This document shows positions 33,607 to 45,295 of a stretch of 64,000 bases of DNA, piece after piece. This DNA comes from Acanthosoma haemorrhoidale. Taxonomy: Eukaryota > Arthropoda > Insecta > Hemiptera > Acanthosomatidae. The stretch covers positions 662,001 to 726,000 of the forward strand of contig CAKNEZ010000004.1 in assembly GCA_930367205.1 (NCBI GenBank), in the 5' to 3' direction. The first letter of the stretch is position 1; each line of letters opens with the position of its first letter. Position numbers and translations under genes: made by a program. The notes beneath the pieces are model-generated. The model did not search any database. It worked only from the letters and a program-made list of their open reading frames with translations, and was not told the DNA's origin.

Positions 33607-36399
33607 TAGTTCATAGAAGTTTTGTTGGCGTCTCTCTTAGATTTTCAGGTTTACTACCTATGCTCCTAGAAACAGCCTAGACTTGAATGTTTTTCTGCTT
33701 TGTTCACTTTCCAAAAGAATTGTCTAGAATCATTGCGATACATAATTTTTCACTGTAGTTCTTCCTCTTTAAATTATTAATTAATTCTTTTTTTTTTTTT
33801 TTTGGTAGAGTTGATTTTGTTCTCTTTTTATTGTTTGTTGGACTACAACAGCTGCTTGGATCTTAGCCTTTATCATCTTGGTATACCCCACACAACAAGG
33901 TCTCAAAGTTTGCCGTATCTTGGATATCCAAGCACCCCTTATGTACTTCCACTAGTCACCTAAATCACAAAGGATTTATTGAATTCATGAGCTCACTGCG
34001 TTCAGTGACTCTTTAACAGGGATATTCTATCCCGAAGTTGGACTACTACAAGTACTGGTCCGAATCAGCGTTTGTACCTTCGCCATGTTATGCATGTACA
34101 GACAGTCGTTATACTATATTTATGCCTAGCACTTACTAAGAAGTGATCTATTTGAGTGTTCGCATGTCCATCAGCAGAGACAGCCAATTTCCTTAATGTA
34201 TCGATTTATGATAAAATAATGTGCCACCAATAACCATGTCATGTGCTGTAGCGAAGTTTATAAATCTCAGTGCATTGACATTGTATAGTTCCAGCCTTGA
34301 TGTTGGGAGTTAGGAAGGGGTTGGAACATATACTCACAAACAAAGAACTGGTAAACAGACTATATTCGACTGAAGTTTAGATAAAGATTATTAGTTAGCT
34401 AATCTTCAAATTAATGTTATAAAATAAAAGTTATCGGCTTGATTTCAAATTATCTTTACACAAAAAAGAAAGGACATTAAACATTAACTGAACCATGGCC
34501 TTTGGCTATATTTATAAAGAAATGAAAGACATGGTCAAACTAAAATTATGGGGGAAAATAAGATTGTACAAAAATGAAGATTTTCAATCTTTACTGCAGA
34601 TTGTCAATTTCTCGCCAGCCATTTTTCATGGTGTGGCTAATTAAGTAAATAAGTAGCGAATCTGGCTAAGAAAACAGAATAAAGATTGAGAGATTATGCC
34701 TTGTTCCAATTACACTAGCAGCAACCTTTGAACGGCCTAACCTCATCATAAGGTATTGTGTCATGGATTTATTTTAATAAACAATATACACAATTAGGGC
34801 AATATAGCAATTCCAAAAAAATTAAAAACATTAAATCATATTTAAAATGTATAGACTCTGTACTGGTAAAAGAAAAATGGTCACTTTGTCGTATCTTCTT
34901 GTTCGTATGTCTTTAACTGGGCTTCTCCTAATTAATTCTGTAAATAATGTAATTTTAAACCAAAAATACATTATTTAAAACATTTTACACCCTACCTTTA
35001 CTGACAACTTCAAAACATCGGCCCTTGAGCAAATTGCAAAGTCCAATGTTGAAGTTACTACCTTAAAAGAGTTGTAAAAAATACAAGGCAAGATAAGATA
35101 GAAATTAGGATTTGGAAAATAAGAGCATGCAAAGGCGCAGGAGATCAACCTGGCAATACTATATGTGCACATACATACATTAATTTGCAATTAAAGTGCA
35201 TCTTTTGTTGGTGCTCAATTCGACAATAATTGATTGTAAATTTGTAAGGCAACACTGCCTAGATAAGAGAGAGGTTCTGTTTTGTCCACCATGTTTTCTG
35301 TCGCTCGTTGTTCCGATAATCACTCTCTAATTAACTTTGCGTATTTCATATGATAATAAACATTTTATTTGTACCACTGCTTAATTATTTGACCTTAATC
35401 TAACATCTAAAGTCTTAAATCTCATTTAATTGCTGTTATTAATGTTAGGGATCTAACTTCATCTGAAGAATTGCAATTCTTGGGGGTAAAAATTCTTAGG
35501 AATGAAAATGGAAGTATTATGCTTAGTCAAACCACCTCATCATGTCATAAATATTGATTCATTTATTTAAGTAAGATTTAACACAAAATTTGTAAACAAA
35601 ATAGTTGAATAGTAATCAGCTCTAATATTTTAGGACTAGACCTTAATCAGGTATTTAGATAAGAAGTCATTCTTGAACCAAATTAATTACTAATTTAGTG
35701 AAATTGGCCCTTCCCGTCAGCCATGGAAATAATTAGACAATTTAATTTTGCTGGGATTTGTGTTATATGCAATGTTATGATAAGATTATTCCTAAGTAAT
35801 TACCAAATTTTAACATAGTAAGTTAGCCCACATAACAATTTAAAGTTAATCAGTTTAATTGTATTCAATAAGTAAGCATTACAGGTGCAGCGACTGTAAG
35901 AATAACCATTCCCACAAACATGCAATCAAACATTAATATTTCATTACAATCTAAAGTTTTATGATAGTGATGGGGATTCTTATGATGGCATTAGTTTAAA
36001 ACGCTTTGTAATGCAGGTAAGACTTAACAATGCACATTTTTAGTAAGCTCTTTTATAATTTTATTGATACTTTAGAAAGAAATCAATTCTATCATGCAAA
36101 AATATTTGCACATCATACATAATAACCAACTCCAAATCATTCTAAAAATGCCTACTAGGAAGTAAATAAAGTGCAATTTATATTTGATTGACTTTTTACT
36201 TCAAATATGCTATAATACTTAGTTGTGAATACAGTTACATATATATATTTATTAATTATAAACCTAGGTAATATATTGCTACAATTTATTTATTATTGTA
36301 GCATAAAATAATAAATTACCTTTGTTATTGGTTGAGTTTTATTATAAAAACTACACACAAGGTTTGGTTATGAATAATTTCATTCCTCTTTCATTGAAT
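33607..36399. other. AT-rich interval, no gene recognised
   Basis: A T-run at 33789-33804 could be the poly(A) end of a minus-strand retroposed piece, but the sequence after it is not recognisable. Otherwise the stretch is AT-rich DNA without supported genes. Confidence 0.35.
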
Positions 36400-37240
36400 T
36401 AGTTGGAAGCTAATGTAGGAATGGTAGCATGCAGCATCTTATGTAGGTGGCAGACGTGAGATTTTTGAACTTTATTCTTGGACACAAACTTTGCAAACAA
36501 GCTGAATCACAATGTGCCCAAAGATTCGTTTGGTGCAATGTGGCCTGTGTACAAAGTTTGTAGAACCTGTTCCCTAACTGAAGCGATGGCAACTTGTCTG
36601 CTCAATGGATCCATGAATGGTTCTGTTAGTCCTTTCATTCCCAGAAATTTACATTACAATGGTGCACAATTTTATCCTACCTTGTCTAAAGATTACTAAT
36701 GTGGTGTCAAATCCACTGAAAGCTTGGATAAAAGGGATAATGTTTAGGTCTGTTGAATGATGCAGTTGAGAATAATACATCGCTAGCTGCCCTTCCCCTT
36801 GGTCTTGCCTAAGGACAAGTTGCTGAATGAGTGCCCTCACCCTGTCATCAGCATTACCAGATCCACATCCTCACCAACTATTACCACATTTTCATGTTTC
36901 TCAGCCCAACTAATGGCCTGCCTGACTTCAATACCATACATTTCAAGGCCTGCTTTCAGAAGTTTGATCAGGCAACTCTAATTGTGTCCATTTGCGTAAA
37001 AAATTTCCTTAGGTACTTGGTGGAAAGAATTTGCCTCAAATATAACTACAGGGGAACGGTTCATCTTTGTGCGCCGCAATCGCTCAGACTTCTTGGTGCC
37101 AGTATGTGCAGGCTACCTGTTAAATATGATTGCAACCTGGGATCCATAAAGTTTCTTCAGAAAGGACAAGTAAGTTTCAGCTATGGTTGCAAACAAATTA
37201 TTCGAAGATCACTTTATGTAGTAGTTATCCTACATCTACA
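36400..37240 (-). pseudogene. relic of a repetitive uncharacterised animal protein family
   Basis: In minus-strand sense, scattered over three frames, the conserved order appears: a segment with TKKSERLRRTK; EMYGIEVRQAISWAEKHE followed by NVVIVGEDVDLVMLMTG; then IIPFIQAFSGFDTT (AFSGCDTT in relatives), a RQGRIKL block and finally a FAKFVSK block. I know this order from a multi-copy family of uncharacterised proteins in many invertebrate genomes, which may be TE-borne. The acidic VVGEDTD-like motif hints at a nuclease-like fold, but that is inference. Multiple frameshifts and stops make this copy non-functional. Confidence 0.5.
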
Positions 37241-37289
37241 ACTGAAAAGGTTCTCTTCTCCATCATTTTAAAGAGTCAATCGGCTTAAA

Positions 37290-38870
37290 AGCTGCGTGGA
37301 AAGAAGACTATGTACCTTTCCGCATCTCTTCTTCTGAGGAAAACGACATCGGGTAGGGTGCAAGTTCACTTTGTGGTACCGGACCACTTCAGCCCAGTTC
37401 TAGAAAGGTTGTGGACCAGGCGACTGAATATCGATACGTCTAGACCAGTCAATTCCGTCAAGAGGACTTCCCAGTTAATCACGGAGGAATACGCACAAAA
37501 TTTTGAGCAATTGATTACAGAATCCTGAAGTCTAGGAACGAACAGTGTTGTTGGGCAGAAGAAGAAAAGCCAGCCACAGGCAGCTCAAGAAGCGGCCCAG
37601 CCAGAAATGTGAGGCCTTCTGCCTCTTTTACCGATGTAGTTCGGAACAGAGAGCAATCACAGGCACTGCCCACTCCTCGTCCACAAGTTTCTCTTCCCCA
37701 GTATTACGTTCATCCTGGCAACCAACAAACCCGATCCCATCCCCAACCACACATTTTGCATATTCCTCCACGTTCAAGTTCTTCAGATCTCACTAGCCTA
37801 TTGACCTCATTCCTTACATAGTTCAGAACCCTAATTACCCCTCTCATTTCCCTTCTTACAAATCTTGTCTCCTATTTTATCCCTGTTAAACAAAATCCCA
37901 ATTCACAAACTGCCTCCTCATTTATTTATTAGGAGACCAGTTGATTGAGACCACATCCGCCAGCTTCTTGCAAATTCCGTAGACCTCAAAGTGCCCCTAA
38001 AAACCTAGACGATGCAGTGCATTGTTTCACTACTCTGCCTTTACCTCAGCATCTCAAAGATCTAATCCAATCCAAACGCCGCTCTAGAACAGTGTGGCAA
38101 ATAATCTGACCTCCTGCTGATCATCGCTCGTAGAATCATTACTGCAGAGTGGTAGAGCGGTAATTGCCATCCTTCCGATCCGATTATTTTAATTCCCACC
38201 TCTCCTCTCTGTCTACCAGGGATAACTCCCTGTGGAATGTAACTAAAAAACTCCTAAAATATCATCCTGTCTCACACCCACTCTGTCGTGATGATGGGTC
38301 CTGGGCAGCTTCGGATGGATACAGGTCGCAGAGATTCGCTCTGCAACTTTCCTATACTTTCACACCTCATCTTTATCATCAAAACCATACTCAAGGCAGA
38401 ACTGTTGAAGATTACCTCACTTCACCTATCCCTCTCTCTCTTTCACCAAAACCCGTTAACCCCTCTGAGGTCAAATACTTTCTGAAAAACTTACCTTTCC
38501 ACCAATTCCGTGGATATGATCTCCCTACTCCTGAAATCCTCAAACAGTCCCTTCCTAAAGGCATAATCTTCCTAACCTACATTTATAATTGCACTATCTA
38601 AAAGACGCCTTTTCTTTTCCTCTGGAAACTTTCCGTTATTTTCATATTCACCAAACCCGGTAAACCACCCAATGACGCCTCACCTTACCGTCCAATTAGT
38701 CTACTCCCTATCCTCTCAAAGATATTTAAAAAAACTATTAAAACGGCTACTTCCAATTGTGTAATCCCCCACATGACCATTACCCTCAACCGCAAGTCCT
38801 GTCCACTAGTTCTTTTAATTCCATCCTTCTTCCTGTATTTGAGACAATACAGTATTTAGTGAAAAGTTTC
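37290..38870 (+). pseudogene. Jockey-clade LINE relic (ORF1 end plus internally deleted ORF2)
   Basis: At 37600-37820 a proline- and serine-rich tail with RSSSSDLTSLLTSFL resembles the end of a Jockey-type ORF1. From about 37950 the linker and RT of ORF2 follow: DNSLWNVTKKLLKYHPVSHP, VEDYLTSPIPLSLSPKPVNP, then KPGKPPNDASPYRPISLLPI. The endonuclease is missing before this. The palm with FADD is missing after it: the sequence jumps to ITLNRKSCPLV, the box that follows FADD in the copy at 4.7 kb. Both gaps and several frameshifts mark it as a decayed internal-deletion copy. Confidence 0.75.
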
Positions 38871-39269
38871 CCATCCAACGATTTATATTTCCCATTGCCA
38901 ACAGTTCATTTACTAGCAAAGTACACTCGCAGATCTGGTATAGATCATGTGATAGTTCAAGTGAAATTGATTCACTAAATGAATGCCTTTGATAGTGTAA
39001 GTGAAATATTTGAAGCAGCTTATATCAGTTGGTAGATTGCAACATGCCTACTAAGGCTCAATGATAAGAAGTCAAAGGCCATTGTCACAGATTCAGGTTT
39101 TCTTCTCAAATCCCTCCCTTAATTGCTGCCTTTAACTATCAATGCCTGTCCCATTTTCTTTTGCAAATCCCTAAGAAACCTAGGTTAAGGAAACCACATG
39201 TTTCCAAATCTCTAGTTGAACTATTTTGACCCTAAAACAAATGCATCACTCCCATTATAATCTGCCCAA
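38871..39269. other. interval between non-LTR relics
   Basis: No coding signal is recognised. Confidence 0.3.
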
Positions 39270-39640
39270 GCAAACCAGCCAATCCCAAATTTCATCCCTC
39301 ATTTTCCCCATCTTTGACTACGGTTTTGTGGTGTACAACAGTATCTCAGGGGAACTTGATGTAAGATGGAAGTGACTCATGAACTGTGAACATAAGACTT
39401 GTTTTTGGGTCTCGCAAGGATTCCGGTGTTGCCAGTCTGTACTCCCAACTTAATTGGATTTATTTAGCAGCCAATAGACAATAGATAGTTAGATGGAAGG
39501 AATGGGGGCCAATAAGAACTAGTTGACATAGACTATCTTTCCTCTGCTCATTTCTGTTCCAAATCATAAATTCTAGTACTCTATTCTATATATTCCACTT
39601 TTTACAATTTAAATCCTCCATCCCCTACAAAACATTAAAA
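39270..39640 (+). pseudogene. non-LTR RT C-terminal relic
   Basis: The plus-strand frame contains LIFPIFDYGFVVYNSIS and, further on, a degraded QLNWIYLAA block followed by a LYIPLFTI-type tail. This matches the conserved segment after the RT thumb in several arthropod non-LTR elements (motif LIFPIFDYGD). It belongs to a different family from the Jockey pieces at 4.6 and 37.9 kb. Stops are frequent and the boundaries are approximate. Confidence 0.5.
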
Positions 39641-39902
39641 AATTACTCATTTAAAAAAAATAAATAAGTACATAATGTTTGTAAAATAAATAATTTTATC
39701 CGTGTGTAAAAAAAAATATACTATAGCATGCATGTATTATATGCTTATTACACAATTATAAATACAACTGTTGTCTCTGTTTTAATATATTATATTGATT
39801 CGCTGTATGCTATTCTGTAATCTCTCTGATCCCATGGTAATTAATGAAGTTGTAAAAAATATCTTATTTTGAACAGTAAAAGAAGGTAAAAATTTTTTCA
39901 TG
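39641..39902. other. AT-rich flank of the LOA insertion, probable intron
   Basis: No coding signal. If the LOA element is removed, this sequence is continuous with 45308-45399, the intron in front of the KY exon. Confidence 0.45.
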
Positions 39903-39914
39903 TAAAAGTTAATA
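39903..39914. repeat. 11-12 bp target-site duplication, left, of LOA element
   Basis: TAAAAGTTAATA is repeated at 45296-45307 at the 5' end of the element. The first T could belong to the duplication or not, hence 11 or 12 bp. Confidence 0.85.
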
Positions 39915-39994
39915 TTATTATTATTATTATTTGTTCCGGCATTTGTGCACCGCGGCCTCACTGAGACCTATTGTGCGCCGTCCATGTCCCTGTC
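39915..39994 (-). other. LOA element 3' UTR with (TAA)n tail
   Basis: A short 3' UTR ending, in minus-strand sense, in an (AAT)n run rather than poly(A). Simple (TAA)n-type tails are known from LOA and I-group LINEs. Confidence 0.7.
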
Positions 39995-42900
39995 CTATAT
40001 ATGTGACAGGCCCACGGCCTTTGCAAATCTGAGGATACTGAATGGATCGATCAGTTCACATAGTTTGGGGTCTACAATGCGATCACTACCAAAGTGAAGG
40101 TATCGCTTTCTAGCTAAGTTATCACAGTCACATATTATATGACGTGCCGTTTCTCCCTCTTTCTTGCAGAATCTGCAGATTGGTGATCCCACTATCCCCA
40201 AATTAAAGAGGTGTTTATTTAACCGACAGTGACCTGTATAGAGTCCTGTCACACTTTTGAGTGTCCACCTGTCCATTGATAGAAGTGCTGAGCTTCTTCT
40301 CTTACAGGGTCCATTAAGAAACAGTTTCGAGTGTTCCTGTTTCTTAGTTTCTCTCCAAGAAAGTCTTGCCTTGTCCTCTAAAGCTAATTTTATACGCCTT
40401 TTAGCGTAGCTGAGGCTGATACCACATATGGGTTCAGGTGCAAGAGGTGTCTGTTCTGAGCCCACCCTTGCAAGGCCATCTGCCTTCTCATTGCCTGTGA
40501 TGCCTGTGTGTCCTGGCACCCAGTCGATTCTAACCTTATTGGCTAGCGAGAGTGTGTTTAAGTTGTTTTTACACTCCTCAACCAAATAAGATCTGGTCGT
40601 ATAGCTTCTCAGGGCGCCAATGGCTGCCTGGCTATCCGTGAAAATTGTGATCAGTCTGTTTCTTACACCCTCCCCAATTAAGGTTTGGGTACAGACATTG
40701 ATCGCCATCACTTCGGCCTGAAAGACCGAGGTGTGTCTACCTAAAGGAATAGAAATCCCAGATTCTGGTTTATCTTTCCTCCATATGCCGGCCCCTGACC
40801 CGTTTTCTGTTAGCGAGCCGTCTGTATAGCAATTAATCCCATTACACAGTTTATGTGGTTTGGTCTTTGTGTTTTCCGCACAGTATAAAACGTCTGTGTG
40901 TTTCTTAACTTGTAGGTCAGAGTGCATTGACAGCACCTCGTCCTCATCAATTCTTCTGAACAAGTTCCCATGCCCCATGCGAGTCATGACTTTGGATCTT
41001 GTTCCTGATTTCGCAAGTCTGTAAGCCACGTTCAAGGCTTGCGCTTCTACTTCTATGTGCAGTGGATTCAAGTTCAATAAGACTTCCATTGCAGCAGTAG
41101 GAGTTGTACTCATGGCACCAGTGATCATGAGACATGAAAGCCTCTGTAATTTGCCAAGCAAAGTTTTATTTTTACTAATACTACCTCTGTGCCACCACAC
41201 CATAGAGGCATAGAGCACCATTGGTCTAACTGCTGCGGTATATAGCCAGAATAACATTCTGGGTTGTAGTCCCCAGGTCCTACCCACAGCCCTTTTACAT
41301 GCATAGAGGCATCGAAGTGCCTTCATATTAGTATTCCTGATGTGTTTAGACCAGTCCAATTTTCTATCCAGAGTAACCCCTAGATGCTTTACCTCACTAG
41401 AAATGCTTACCTGTGTCCCCCCTATATAGGGTGGTCTAACTATAGCATTTCTTTTGTTAGTGAAGATACAGAGATTTATCTTCTGGGGATTGATTCCTAA
41501 ACCATTCTTTTCACACCAATCCCTCAAAAGATCCATCGATGCGGAAAGCAACTCAGAAATGGTTTCTGAGAACTTGCCCCCTATGAGCACAGCAATGTCA
41601 TCAGCATATCCCTGTGCGTAGAACCCTGCAGAGTTTAGGTTTGTTAACAATGAGTCAACGACCAAACACCACAGTAATGGAGATAACACCCCTCCCTGTG
41701 GACATCCTCCCACTGGCTTCATCCACAGTTTGGTTTGTCCCAATTGTGATTGTAAAATCCTATTCTCTAGCATGGTGTTTATCCAGCTAGAGGCTAAGGA
41801 ACTAATCCCCTTTCTTTCTAAGGCTGATGCCATAGTGTTATAGGGTGTGCGATCAAAGGCACCTTCTATATCAACAAAGATGCCTGCCATTATTTCTTTA
41901 TGAACTAGGGATCTCTCTATCCTGGAAACCAGGTGGTGGAGAGCAATTTCACAGGATTTTCCTGCCTGGTATGCGAATTGAGCGCTATGGAGCGGTCGTT
42001 CTACCAGTATTCCATCCCTAATATGTCTGTCTATGACCTTTTCCAAGGTCTTCATTAAAAATGAAGTCAGACATATTGGTCTGTAAGACTTGGGTTCGTC
42101 ATAGGACTTCTTCCCAGGTTTTGGTATGTAACACACTTTTGCCATCCTCCAGCTTACTGGAATATAGCTCAGTGCCAAGCTTCCCCTTAACAAGGTAAGT
42201 ATAAGGGGCCTAATTACTGGTAGGCCTTTTTGTAGCAAGGCTGGGAATATCCCATCAGTACCAGGTGATTTGAAAGGAGCAAAAGAATTAATTGCCCACT
42301 CCACTCTTGCAGAATTGACAATTTTATTTGCTTCTGCCCAGTTACCCTTGTAACTAGTGTGTTCACAGTTGGTAGGGTCATTATTAATCGTATCCATCAG
42401 TCCGCAGCCAGGAAAATGTGCGCGCGCCAGGGCACCGAGGGTTCCCTCCTCAGAATCCGTATAGCCCCCTCCCACCCTGACGGAGCCCAATACTCCCCTG
42501 TCAGACTGCTTGGATAAGATCCTATTTACTCTAAACATGGAAGTTGTATCGTTTATTTCGCTACAAAATTTCTTCCACGCCCTTCTTTTAGCCTTTCTGA
42601 CTTCTTTGTGATAATCAGTGAGTGCACGTTTATAAGTGTCCCATCTGCCTGATCTTTTGGCCGCGTTAAAGAGTTTACGTGTAAGAGCTCTTAACTTGCC
42701 AAGTTCATTGTTCCACCAGGGACAGTTCCTGTTGGATCTAACATTACATACAGTGTTATTATCAGTGTATGACTTAATCATTGCCTCAGTCAATGTTGAG
42801 TTTAAATGTTCCAAATGCCAGTTGCTACTCACCACTCTAGGACAGCATTTGACCTCCTCCTCAAGCTGTGTATAGTAGGTTTCCCAGTTTGTAAGTTTGG

Positions 42901-43594
42901 GATTCCTATACACAGCTTCGGACGTGATGTTACCACTTAGATCAAATCTAATGTATCTATGATCTGAGCATGACTCTTCTTCAGAGACGTGCCAGCCTTT
43001 AACCCTTAGGCTTATAGTACGTGTGCTAAGGGTTATGTCAATGACCTCAGATCTGATTCTGTTGTTAAAAGTGGCAATATTGCCTCTGTTTAGAATGTCT
43101 AGGTCATTACTAGTTATGTACTCTACTAAACACTCACCTCTCTGGTTGTTGTTCTTGCTCCCCCAGAGCTGATGGTGAGCGTTCGCGTCAAGCGATGCTA
43201 TAAGCTCGCCCCTTAAGCCAGTCCCTTCCGTTAGCTTACTAAGTGCCTCGGTCGGGACTCTTTCTTCATATGGGAGGTAGACCGATGCAATCGTCAACCT
43301 CCCACCTTGATTTCCCTCGTTGAGGGCCATTTGAGCTGCTGCTAAATCTCTAGAACAATATTGCCATAGAGGCAGCATTTTAAGACTGCTCTTATGCAGG
43401 ATACAGGCTCTGGCACGCTCGGGTACAGAAATAATCTCATACCCACGCATCGCCAGCCCCCCCATCCTGCCCTTATACAGGTAAGGTTCTTGTATTAGAA
43501 TAATATCAATATCCTTACCTCTCACATACTGCTGCAGAACACCACATGCTGCAATACAGTGGTGTAGATTAATTTGCAGCAGCCTCACCACCAT
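39995..43594 (-). CDS. LOA-type LINE ORF2: endonuclease, RT, RNase H, zinc finger (intact)
   Basis: A single open frame of 1,199 codons. The APE endonuclease (residues 1-220) has QEPY 35-38, SLDANAH 134-140 and SDH 210-212. The RT has KPGKKSYDEPKSYRPI, motif A FVDIEGAFD 573-581, GCPQGGVLSPLLW from 630 and YADD 663-666. The RNase H has D925 (YTDG), E961, D987 (TDSQ), H1029 (PGHTG) and D1039. A CCHC finger near the C-terminus reads CRFCKKEGETARHIICDC. The product would nick DNA and reverse-transcribe its own RNA in the nucleus. All catalytic residues I can check are present. The ATG lies two bases after the ORF1 stop (TGATCATG), which suggests termination-reinitiation. The RNase H and GFYAQGYADD block point to the LOA group, though the I group is an alternative. 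Confidence 0.93.
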   Translation of the reverse strand: MVVRLLQINLHHCIAACGVLQQYVRGKDIDIILIQEPYLYKGRMGGLAMRGYEIISVPERARACILHKSSLKMLPLWQYCSRDLAAAQMALNEGNQGGRLTIASVYLPYEERVPTEALSKLTEGTGLRGELIASLDANAHHQLWGSKNNNQRGECLVEYITSNDLDILNRGNIATFNNRIRSEVIDITLSTRTISLRVKGWHVSEEESCSDHRYIRFDLSGNITSEAVYRNPKLTNWETYYTQLEEEVKCCPRVVSSNWHLEHLNSTLTEAMIKSYTDNNTVCNVRSNRNCPWWNNELGKLRALTRKLFNAAKRSGRWDTYKRALTDYHKEVRKAKRRAWKKFCSEINDTTSMFRVNRILSKQSDRGVLGSVRVGGGYTDSEEGTLGALARAHFPGCGLMDTINNDPTNCEHTSYKGNWAEANKIVNSARVEWAINSFAPFKSPGTDGIFPALLQKGLPVIRPLILTLLRGSLALSYIPVSWRMAKVCYIPKPGKKSYDEPKSYRPICLTSFLMKTLEKVIDRHIRDGILVERPLHSAQFAYQAGKSCEIALHHLVSRIERSLVHKEIMAGIFVDIEGAFDRTPYNTMASALERKGISSLASSWINTMLENRILQSQLGQTKLWMKPVGGCPQGGVLSPLLWCLVVDSLLTNLNSAGFYAQGYADDIAVLIGGKFSETISELLSASMDLLRDWCEKNGLGINPQKINLCIFTNKRNAIVRPPYIGGTQVSISSEVKHLGVTLDRKLDWSKHIRNTNMKALRCLYACKRAVGRTWGLQPRMLFWLYTAAVRPMVLYASMVWWHRGSISKNKTLLGKLQRLSCLMITGAMSTTPTAAMEVLLNLNPLHIEVEAQALNVAYRLAKSGTRSKVMTRMGHGNLFRRIDEDEVLSMHSDLQVKKHTDVLYCAENTKTKPHKLCNGINCYTDGSLTENGSGAGIWRKDKPESGISIPLGRHTSVFQAEVMAINVCTQTLIGEGVRNRLITIFTDSQAAIGALRSYTTRSYLVEECKNNLNTLSLANKVRIDWVPGHTGITGNEKADGLARVGSEQTPLAPEPICGISLSYAKRRIKLALEDKARLSWRETKKQEHSKLFLNGPCKRRSSALLSMDRWTLKSVTGLYTGHCRLNKHLFNLGIVGSPICRFCKKEGETARHIICDCDNLARKRYLHFGSDRIVDPKLCELIDPFSILRFAKAVGLSHI

Positions 43595-43596
43595 GA

Positions 43597-44865
43597 TCAG
43601 TGCCCGTCGGCCCCCGGAGGGCCACCCCGAGGCGGACGCCGGGAGACAGCGCCAAACCCAGGCCTCCCCATCACAGAGGGCCGAGACCCAGCGCGCCCCC
43701 CAGCCCCCGCCACGGGGCCACCCCCCGCAGCCGCCATAGTCATCGCCTTGGGGCCATCCTTAGGAGTTGGGAAATTCGTCGTAGCGATCCTCTTCGACTC
43801 CACCGCCTCAGGATCGCTCCTTGCCTCCTCCACCTTATCAGCCGGCTGCCTCTCCTGTACTACTTTCGGCGGCTTCTTCTTATCCAATACCCTGAGAGCG
43901 ACCTTAGTGAACCCATAGTTCAGCTTGAGCTTCCGCTTCTCAAGGTATTCCATGCTAGTCTCTGGGGCAGACAGGATCGCAAAGAAGCCATGCTTCTCCA
44001 CCTTGGTGCCCAGGAGTCTCCATAATCTAATATCAGGTACCCTAGAGTTTTGGGTCCTGATCCTCTTCATGAAATGTTCTTCCAGAGGCATTTCTCCTGT
44101 AATGAAGGTTCCTACCTTCACGGTTTTATGAAGCTCCTCCACCTTTCCTACACGGAGCTCCAGATCCCCACTGATGTTAAAATTGGGTACTATAATCGAC
44201 AACCAGTCCTTGGTCTCCTGGTTGTCGCAGATTATGACACAGGCTCCCACATGTGGGTAAATTCCACTGAATTCAGCCTGTGTCCCTTTCTCTTCTTCCA
44301 GCTGATCGACAAATTTCATCAGCTGGCCCTTCATTTCCTCGCAATTCTCCTTCGTCAGCTGAGTGGACGGATATCCACTAGGGATAATCGCCACCCTGCT
44401 TCCTCCGGCAGCAATCGCGTAGGATGCAATACTAGCATCCCCACCCCTATGCCTCTTTGCCGTAGGCGCAGAGGTACCGGGTGAGGACCTAATCCTTTTC
44501 TCTGGAGCGCACCCAGACCCTGCCGTATTCCCGGACCCCGAAGGTCCTGGAAGTCCGGCTGGATCCTCAGGTGGCCCTCCAGCCAACATTGCCCTCCTCC
44601 ACTTCTTTCTCTGGGCTCCAGAGAACTTGTGCTTGGAGGTCTCGCCTGCATCCTTGGATGCAGCGTCCCTACCAGGCGCCAAGCTCTCTGGCTCCATTAC
44701 CAGTCCGCTTACCTCCTCTACAAGCGTCGCAAGCGAGCTCATAGAGGCTTCGTCGTCCACTACCTCAGCGCCAAGGTCCATTGAAGGCCCCTGGGCTGAG
44801 TCCTCTCCGCTGATCAAGCTGACCAGCTCCTCCATGTCTTCATTATTAGTTGTTGTAGTACTCAT
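43597..44865 (-). CDS. LOA-type LINE ORF1, RNA-binding protein (intact)
   Basis: Open frame of 422 codons beginning MSTTTTNNEDMEELVSLI. An acidic N-terminus is followed by a basic stretch (RKKWRRAM and KRHRGG). A globular domain at about residues 180-350 has IYPHVGACVIICDNQETKDW, LWRLLGTKVEKHGFFAI and YGFTKVALRVL. This resembles the DUF4780-type domain common in ORF1 of arthropod LOA-like elements. A proline/glycine-rich C-terminus follows, without zinc knuckles. It presumably coats the element RNA. No stop or frameshift is seen. A second, identical translation is encoded at 55498-56766. Confidence 0.88.
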   Translation of the reverse strand: MSTTTTNNEDMEELVSLISGEDSAQGPSMDLGAEVVDDEASMSSLATLVEEVSGLVMEPESLAPGRDAASKDAGETSKHKFSGAQRKKWRRAMLAGGPPEDPAGLPGPSGSGNTAGSGCAPEKRIRSSPGTSAPTAKRHRGGDASIASYAIAAGGSRVAIIPSGYPSTQLTKENCEEMKGQLMKFVDQLEEEKGTQAEFSGIYPHVGACVIICDNQETKDWLSIIVPNFNISGDLELRVGKVEELHKTVKVGTFITGEMPLEEHFMKRIRTQNSRVPDIRLWRLLGTKVEKHGFFAILSAPETSMEYLEKRKLKLNYGFTKVALRVLDKKKPPKVVQERQPADKVEEARSDPEAVESKRIATTNFPTPKDGPKAMTMAAAGGGPVAGAGGRAGSRPSVMGRPGFGAVSRRPPRGGPPGADGH

Positions 44866-45295
44866 ATTTTGTTCCCACGAAAGCGGGGGAAGTTACTCTG
44901 CAGGTACTGCCCCCTCTCCCTGCAGAGGGCATTTAATACAATGGGGTGCGCCTGGTGCCCCAAGGGGGTCGATTAAAGACAGTGCATTTTTATACACCCC
45001 CTGCCATTCGGCCACAGCTCGAGCTCCTCTACACTTGGCTTGGGTGTTAAGGAGATCTCCACATGGATTTCATGGGGGAGATCCCGCCTCTGTCGTCCGC
45101 GAGTCCATCGGACTCCCCAGGGGGTACCACTTGGAGGTGACAGTAGGCGTTGGTAGGGATAGGTCAGACTGGGAGTTCACAAGCAGTGAGTAGGGCACTA
45201 TTGCTTGATTCCTCCGCTACGAGTACAGGAGACCCCCGCACCTGTCACCCTCTCTAGTCTTTCCATTACCCTACCCATTTACCCCCCTTTACATT
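44866..45295 (-). promoter_or_regulatory. LOA element 5' UTR, presumed internal promoter
   Basis: 430 bases between the target-site duplication and the ORF1 ATG, markedly more GC-rich than the intron around it. A full-length LINE must carry its promoter here. I saw no canonical TATA box at the very start. An imperfect hairpin, CTCTGCAGGTACTGCCCCC against CCCTGCAGAG, lies near 44893-44928. Confidence 0.6.

Noticed and set aside
43574..44484. several plus-strand frames over LOA ORF1
   Set aside because: They are antisense shadows of a frame with domain similarity and a good start.
44627..45193. 188-codon plus-strand frame (and its copy at 56528-57094)
   Set aside because: It is antisense to LOA ORF1 and the 5' UTR. 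Its composition is explained by the GC-rich ORF1 sequence and no domain is visible.
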